9,610 nucleotides of DNA from Clostridiaceae bacterium. Lineage in GTDB: Bacteria; Bacillota; Clostridia; Saccharofermentanales; UBA5734. The stretch covers positions 1 to 9,610 of the forward strand of contig JAAYFZ010000087.1 of the NCBI GenBank assembly GCA_012727965.1, written 5' to 3'. A program made the position numbers and the translations under genes. The notes under the pieces are model-generated. The model did not search any database. It saw nothing but the letters and a program-made list of their open reading frames with translations, and had not been told where the DNA came from. The number at the start of each line of letters is the position of its first letter. Within the stretch, counting starts at the first letter, position 1. Of the stretch, positions 5,465 through 9,610 are shown in pieces.

Positions 5465-6817
5465 TCACTCTTTGCGCTCAATTGGTCTGCCGGCGCCGCC
5501 TTCATTGCTTCTGCCTTCAGCAGGCTTTCTTACCGGTCTTCTGCGGCCTCGGTTTTTTCTTGTTCCTGTCGGACGGCTGCCGCCATCTTCTCCGGTCTTC
5601 ACACCTTCACCGCCACTGTTTCCGGCGGGACCGCGGGGTTGTCTGTTACGATTTCTATCAGGTCTCTGCTGTGATCCTCTTCGGGAATTGCCACCTCTGT
5701 TGCGGTTCATGTTACTAGAAGAATCACTCTGCCTTTGTGGTCTGCCGCTCTCATCTGATTGTTGAGCATTTCGCTCTGTTCTTGTATCAGACTGTTTCGG
5801 ATTTTCCTGTGCCGGCTGAACAGCCTCCTCCATGCGGAATAGATGTTCCTGAGCAGCTTCGTCAGATTCAAGTACACTGCCATCGGAATCAAGACGAGGC
5901 CAGAATTCAGCATCAGAGTTGTCTTCAAGCTTCGGCGCCGGCTGCCTTGTTTTATCTCTGGCAGCATGTCCAGGACAGCCCCCAGGCGGACATTTTCTAG
6001 CATGCTTATTGCTAGTTACTTCGACATCTTCATTTGCAAAAATCAATACATCATTCTCGCCGCCACGATCAAGGCGTACAGTCACTGTTTCCTTCAATAA
6101 ATTAATTGAATAGACAACGCCGGGCCCTTCAGGCGTATCGACTTGCCAGCCTTGGCGCGGCATTCTTGAACGCGCGTCCTCGTAGGCATCTTGTTCATAT
6201 TTCAGGCAACACATCAAACGTCCGCAAATTCCGGAAATCTTAACCGGATTCATGGACAGACTCTGTTCTTTTGCCATCTTGATTGATACAGGCACGAAAT
6301 CATTCAAAAACGAACAGCAACACAATTCTCTGCCACATATTCCTACGCCGCCGATTTTGCGAGCCTCATCACGTACACCTATCTGTCTAAGTTCTATTCT
6401 GATGCGGAATATCGCCGCGAGGTCCTTGACCAATTCACGGAAATCCACTCTGCCGTCAGCAGTAAAATAAAATATGATTTTACGATTATCAAATGTGTAT
6501 TCAACATCGACCAGATGCATATCCAGTTCACGCAGTTCGATCTTTTCGGAAGCTACACGATATGCTTCTGCTTCCTTGACCCTGTTCTCTTCATAATGAG
6601 CCAGATCATTTTCGTCTGCCGGCCGCAAAACAGGCTTGAGCGGTGCAGCAAGTTTATCTTGAGGTATCTCGGTCATCTCGTCGGCAACTATGCCAAGCTC
6701 GATTCCCTGAACTGTTTCCACTATAACTGCATCACCCTGATGCAATTCAAAATCAGCCGGATCAAAATGGTAGGCCTTGCCCGCACCATGAAACCGGATG
6801 CTTACAACTTTAGGCAT
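5465..6817 (-). CDS. ricT: PSP1-domain protein RicT/YaaT with long Arg/Gly-rich tail
   Basis: Homologue of B. subtilis RicT (YaaT). With RicA and RicF it forms the Fe-S Y-complex that modulates RNase Y-dependent mRNA maturation and affects sporulation, competence and biofilm. The conserved N-terminal 270 residues carry the PSP1 region, with Cys161/166/167/168 (GICGRELCCCSFLND) and Cys198/203/204 (SGICGRLMCCLKYE). Two further cysteines follow (CPPGGC, 276-281). Residues about 285-450 form a low-complexity tail: acidic first, then Ser/Gln/Asn, then Arg/Gly/Pro-rich ending in basic clusters (GRRRPVRKP). The usual length is about 275-300 aa. The tail is probably disordered and could bind RNA; this is inference. 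The ATG at 6817 has AAAGGAG 7 nt upstream and overlaps holB by 8 nt. Partners RicA and RicF are not in the window. Confidence 0.95.
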   Translation of the reverse strand: MPKVVSIRFHGAGKAYHFDPADFELHQGDAVIVETVQGIELGIVADEMTEIPQDKLAAPLKPVLRPADENDLAHYEENRVKEAEAYRVASEKIELRELDMHLVDVEYTFDNRKIIFYFTADGRVDFRELVKDLAAIFRIRIELRQIGVRDEARKIGGVGICGRELCCCSFLNDFVPVSIKMAKEQSLSMNPVKISGICGRLMCCLKYEQDAYEDARSRMPRQGWQVDTPEGPGVVYSINLLKETVTVRLDRGGENDVLIFANEDVEVTSNKHARKCPPGGCPGHAARDKTRQPAPKLEDNSDAEFWPRLDSDGSVLESDEAAQEHLFRMEEAVQPAQENPKQSDTRTERNAQQSDESGRPQRQSDSSSNMNRNRGGNSRRGSQQRPDRNRNRQPRGPAGNSGGEGVKTGEDGGSRPTGTRKNRGRRRPVRKPAEGRSNEGGAGRPIERKE

Positions 6818-7811
6818 TTGCCAGCTCCTTTCGCAAAGAAAGCAATAATTGACAGATCATAACCTCGAAACTGGCATTGAGAGCAAGTGCTCTGCCAGCT
6901 TCCTTAAGCGAATCAAAACAGCTGCCGAGTCGCTTCTCAGCTTCATGCGCCGGAAGTGCTGCTCTTAGTCTGTTTAACAAATCTTGATTTACCAGCATGC
7001 TGTTTTCAGCTTCTGCTGTCATCAGAAGCTGATCCCTAATCAAGCTGGACATGACAGAAAATATCAAACCGCTGTCATCCCGGCGTTCGTCGAAGAAACT
7101 GAAACCCGAACTTAGCAGTTCTGTCCGGGACTTACGAGGAAGATCCAGGTAGAAGTCGACTGTTTCCTGACGCATTTGAATGAATTTTTCATTACCTGCA
7201 AGTTCAAGTGCTCTTCCGGGCAAACCATTGGCATAGCGAACTAAAAACTGCATTTTCTCACCACGCACGAAGCCCGACTGTTCCAAAATAGAAAAAAGCT
7301 CTGCGCTGCTGTATCTTTGCATTCTCAGCATTGTCAGCCTTGAAAGCACAGTAGGCAGAAGTTTTTCAGTACCGGATGAAATCATCAAAAAAACTACATA
7401 ACCAGGGGGCTCTTCAAGCGATTTCAGAAGGGCGTTCTGACCCTGTTCATTCAGGTAATCACCATTTATCAGATAAACTTTGCGTTCTGACCGCTGTGGC
7501 TGCATCGAGATATCAGCACATAGCTGACGCACACGTTCAACCTTTATGTTCTTTTCCTTATCGACTAATTCAAGTTGCTTAAAATCAGGATGTATGCCAT
7601 TTGCAAAATGCCTGCAGGCATCGCATTGTCCACAGGCACCATCTTCTCTCGGCTGCTGACACAAAAGAGCTTTTGCAAAAGCAATTGCGAATGTATGCCT
7701 GCCGGATCCGGCAGGTCCAGAAAACAAATAGGCATGACCAGCTCCATCCTGAAGAGCTGAAAGCAACCGTTTCTTAAGACTTTGCTGTCCTACTGGTTCG
7801 GTCAGGGTCAT
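6810..7811 (-). CDS. holB: DNA polymerase III subunit delta'
   Basis: Clamp-loader delta' subunit, an AAA+ fold protein that with delta and tau/gamma loads the sliding clamp. From ATG 7811 it has 333 aa. It opens with the family pattern VGQQSLKKRL..AL..G...HAYLFSGPAGSG. The P-loop is degenerate (GPAGSGRHT, 32-40: Arg and His in place of Lys and Ser/Thr), as expected for a non-ATP-binding delta'. A zinc module has Cys51, 60, 63 and 66. NALLKSLEEPP is conserved, but the SRC motif reads SRL (about 157-159). A start nine codons upstream (7838) is open but has no ribosome binding site. At 7811 the ATG lies one base after the darA stop, suggesting coupling. Bacillus has yaaR between these genes; it is missing here. 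Confidence 0.94.
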   Translation of the reverse strand: MTLTEPVGQQSLKKRLLSALQDGAGHAYLFSGPAGSGRHTFAIAFAKALLCQQPREDGACGQCDACRHFANGIHPDFKQLELVDKEKNIKVERVRQLCADISMQPQRSERKVYLINGDYLNEQGQNALLKSLEEPPGYVVFLMISSGTEKLLPTVLSRLTMLRMQRYSSAELFSILEQSGFVRGEKMQFLVRYANGLPGRALELAGNEKFIQMRQETVDFYLDLPRKSRTELLSSGFSFFDERRDDSGLIFSVMSSLIRDQLLMTAEAENSMLVNQDLLNRLRAALPAHEAEKRLGSCFDSLKEAGRALALNASFEVMICQLLLSLRKELANA

Positions 7812-7812
7812 G

Positions 7813-8142
7813 TCACATTTTCTCGAAATGCTCGACATTCAGAACAAATACAGTAGCTCCGCCGACCATTACTTCCACGGGATATGGTATATACGATCCG
7901 CCCATTGAAGAGGGTGTAACATTCGTGTTGATCGCTGCCTGACGACTGGATGAAAATTTCCTTATGATTCCCAGCACTTCTTCAAGCTGTTCATTGTCAA
8001 CAACTATCATCAAAGTGGTATTGCCCGATCTGAGAAAACCACCTGTCGAGTTTAATTTGGTTACGCGATAACCAGCTCGATTAAGCTCAGCCATCAGCCT
8101 GGGGCTGTCCTCATCGTGTACGATCGCATAAATCAGTTTCAT
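7813..8142 (-). CDS. darA: Cyclic di-AMP receptor DarA (YaaQ/PstA)
   Basis: A 109-aa PII-like signalling protein that binds cyclic di-AMP as a trimer; its downstream target is still poorly defined. The sequence follows the family along its full length: MKLIYAIVHDEDS, then RVTKLNSTGGFLRSGNTT at 26-43 (the nucleotide-binding loop region), and near the C-terminus YIPYPVEVMVGGATVFVL. The start ATG overlaps the tmk stop as ATGA, with a GGGAGG site about 10 nt upstream. It is embedded between tmk and holB as in many Bacillota, so it is transcribed with replication genes. No c-di-AMP cyclase or phosphodiesterase gene is in this window. Identification is strong because length, motif order and neighbours all agree. 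Confidence 0.96.
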   Translation of the reverse strand: MKLIYAIVHDEDSPRLMAELNRAGYRVTKLNSTGGFLRSGNTTLMIVVDNEQLEEVLGIIRKFSSSRQAAINTNVTPSSMGGSYIPYPVEVMVGGATVFVLNVEHFEKM

Positions 8143-8771
8143 ATGCCTGTGCCCTCCCTTAAAATGTTCTCTATCTGCTGTTCAATATCTTCTACTGAAC
8201 GTTCTGCGTCAATCACTCTAAACCTGTTCGGCTCTGCTTTTGCCAATTCATGATAACCGTTGCGGGTTCTCTCGGCAAATGCTTTGCTCTCAAGATCAAG
8301 TCGATCCGATTTATCTGACCTGGCTGCTAGTCTTGTACTGGCAGCTTCAACAGACAAATCAAACAGTAATGTCAAATCAGGTTTGCACCTGCCAACAGCT
8401 ATTGCGTTAAGCCGTCCTATCAGCTGCAGATCAATCTGCCTTCCATAGCCCTGATAGGCAGTTGTTGAATCCATAAATCGATCACAAAGTACCCATACAC
8501 CGTTGGCTAGAGCCGGTTCAATAACCTCTCTGACAAGCTGTGCTCTGGCTGCGGCAAACAACATCAACTCAGTTTCAATTGACATTGCCATATTGCCCCG
8601 GCTCAGTAGAATAGCTCTGATCTGCTCACCTATTGATGTGCCGCCAGGCTCTCTCAGTTTCAAGACTTCTTTGCCCTGTTTTTCGAGATAGTTGGCGATA
8701 CCTGACAGTTGAGTTGATTTACCACTACCGTCAATACCTTCAAATGTGATGAACGATCCTCTTGTTTTCAT
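8139..8771 (-). CDS. tmk: dTMP kinase (thymidylate kinase)
   Basis: Phosphorylates dTMP to dTDP with ATP, the shared step of de novo and salvage dTTP synthesis. From ATG 8771 the protein has 210 aa, the normal size. It has FITFEGIDGSGKSTQ with the P-loop at 12-20, REPGGT at 40-45, the DRF motif at 97-99 followed by STTAYQGYGR, and a LID region around 150-158 (ARSDKSDRLD). The chosen start has GAGG 6 nt upstream and gives the family-typical N-terminus. In-frame ATGs at 8816 and 8813 would add 15 or 14 residues and have their own AGGGGAG site, so an extended form is possible. It overlaps darA by 4 nt and lies just downstream of the decarboxylase gene. Confidence 0.96.
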   Translation of the reverse strand: MKTRGSFITFEGIDGSGKSTQLSGIANYLEKQGKEVLKLREPGGTSIGEQIRAILLSRGNMAMSIETELMLFAAARAQLVREVIEPALANGVWVLCDRFMDSTTAYQGYGRQIDLQLIGRLNAIAVGRCKPDLTLLFDLSVEAASTRLAARSDKSDRLDLESKAFAERTRNGYHELAKAEPNRFRVIDAERSVEDIEQQIENILREGTGI

Positions 8772-8804
8772 ATCATTCCTCACACTCTCTTGTATATGGT
8801 CCTC

Positions 8805-8810
8805 ATTATA
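8805..8810 (-). promoter_or_regulatory. Isolated TATAAT (-10-like) before tmk
   Basis: A perfect TATAAT on the minus strand, 34 nt before the preferred tmk start. The hexamer 17 nt upstream (TTTCAT) is a poor -35. If active, transcription would begin near 8798, inside the optional N-terminal extension, so only the ATG at 8771 could be used from that transcript. Confidence 0.3.
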
Positions 8811-8837
8811 CATCATAATCTCCCCTGATGAAACTTA

Positions 8838-9610
8838 TCAGCATAGAACATGCACTTTTTTATTGCTTATTCCTATGAGATTTATACCATTTTCACCCAA
8901 TTTATTTATAAAAGCAAGTTTTTCTGAACTTAGTTTTTCACCAGGCCAGACAAGAGGTATACCCGGCGGATAAGGAACAATAGCTCTAGCTGAAATCATG
9001 CCTGCGGCAGTTTCAAAAGATACTTGTTTCTGGCTGGTCATTTTGAGCATAGCATTGCCAGGACAAACTGCCTGTTCGGGCACGTCTGAAATCATTTGCC
9101 GCCAAATCTGATCCAGTATCTGCAGTTCTGACTTGTCTATATGAATTTGACCTGCAACCCTATGATCTTCTGCGGCAAATTCAAGAGCAGCAGCCAGAGC
9201 AGCAAATTCATCGCTAGTCTGATCAAGCGCCGGTATCAAAACAATTCGTTTCATATCATACATTTCAAGATCTATTCCCCGGGAAATAAGACTATTGGCT
9301 GTCGGCCCGATATGTCTGCCATCGGTATGGCTGATAACGATTCTAAGAGGGTCACGTCCTGCTCTGACAGAAGCGTTAAAAGAACGATCAACAGGCGCGA
9401 AATTGTACATGCCTTCGAAGTCTCCGGCCAGCGCTTTTGTTCTGCTGATCGTATTATCAATCTGGTCAGCAGCATGTTCATGCAGCCAATATTCAGCATA
9501 TTCTGCGCTTGCAGCAATTACAAATGAAGGGCTCGATGTATGGAATATTTTCAGGGAATTTCCGAGACGCTGCAGATCAATTCTATTGCTTGAAACTGCT
9601 GCGGCCGAAA
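8838..9610 (-). CDS. Orn/Lys/Arg decarboxylase family protein, C-terminal part (cut by window edge)
   Basis: Partial gene: the frame is open from the right edge, and about 256 residues plus a TGA stop are visible. It is a fold-type I PLP-dependent decarboxylase of the Orn/Lys/Arg family (B. subtilis YaaO/SpeA type), acting on basic amino acids in polyamine metabolism. Visible marks are NSLKIFHTSSPSFVIAAS near the start, which follows the PLP-lysine segment in this family, and the C-terminal signature AIVPYPPGIPLVWPGE. The PLP lysine itself lies outside the window. An open-frame call that begins at the internal ATG (9410) misses the first 66 visible codons. The whole gene would be expected at about 470-490 aa. 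The substrate (Arg, Lys or Orn) cannot be decided from this part. It lies just upstream of tmk, as in B. subtilis. Confidence 0.92.
   Translation of the reverse strand, partial: SAAAVSSNRIDLQRLGNSLKIFHTSSPSFVIAASAEYAEYWLHEHAADQIDNTISRTKALAGDFEGMYNFAPVDRSFNASVRAGRDPLRIVISHTDGRHIGPTANSLISRGIDLEMYDMKRIVLIPALDQTSDEFAALAAALEFAAEDHRVAGQIHIDKSELQILDQIWRQMISDVPEQAVCPGNAMLKMTSQKQVSFETAAGMISARAIVPYPPGIPLVWPGEKLSSEKLAFINKLGENGINLIGISNKKVHVLC

Noticed and set aside
5397..5765. 122-codon plus-strand open frame rich in Pro, Leu and Ser
   Set aside because: It is the antisense shadow of the Arg/Gly-rich RicT tail; its composition follows from the complementary codons.
9272..9517. 81-codon minus-strand frame near the right edge
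   Set aside because: It is an alternate frame of the decarboxylase; the correct frame stays open to the window edge and carries the family signature.

Overview
The window is a compact, single-strand block of housekeeping genes, all read on the minus strand. It looks like a chromosomal segment of a low-to-mid-GC Bacillota, most likely an anaerobic Clostridia-type organism. The basis is gene order (Orn/Lys/Arg decarboxylase - tmk - darA/yaaQ - holB - ricT/yaaT - trmN6/yabB - rsmI - metG - tatD), which follows the well-known Bacillus subtilis yaaO-to-yabD neighbourhood. Other support is strong GGAGG-type ribosome binding sites, sigma-A-like promoters and a clostridial 2[4Fe-4S] ferredoxin. Genes found in the Bacillus version (yaaR, yabA, yazA, abrB) are absent.

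Layout in transcription order (right to left): the C-terminal part of an Orn/Lys/Arg decarboxylase enters from the right edge (8838-9610). Then come tmk, the c-di-AMP receptor darA, holB (DNA polymerase III delta') and ricT, tightly packed with 4- to 8-base overlaps or near-overlaps. A 56-aa ferredoxin gene follows (5196-5366). It has its own predicted extended -10 promoter and ends in a 13-bp stem terminator (5147-5176). Immediately after the terminator come trmN6 and rsmI, two RNA methyltransferases, then metG with a possible promoter of its own, and tatD, which overlaps metG by one base. After a spacer of about 190 bp with a near-consensus promoter, two tRNA genes close the window: tRNA-Val(UAC) and tRNA-Asp(GUC), both with encoded CCA.

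Functionally the block joins dTTP synthesis and the replication clamp loader (tmk, holB), second-messenger sensing (darA), mRNA processing (ricT) and translation quality (trmN6, rsmI, metG, tRNAs). I see no mobile element, CRISPR array, phage or other accessory island, and no clear undescribed system. The points most worth a second look are the embedded ferredoxin cassette, the 170-residue Arg/Gly-rich tail of RicT, the terminator abutting the trmN6 ribosome binding site, the two competing starts of tmk, and a small ORF overlapping the end of tatD. No stretch over 300 bases lacks a gene.
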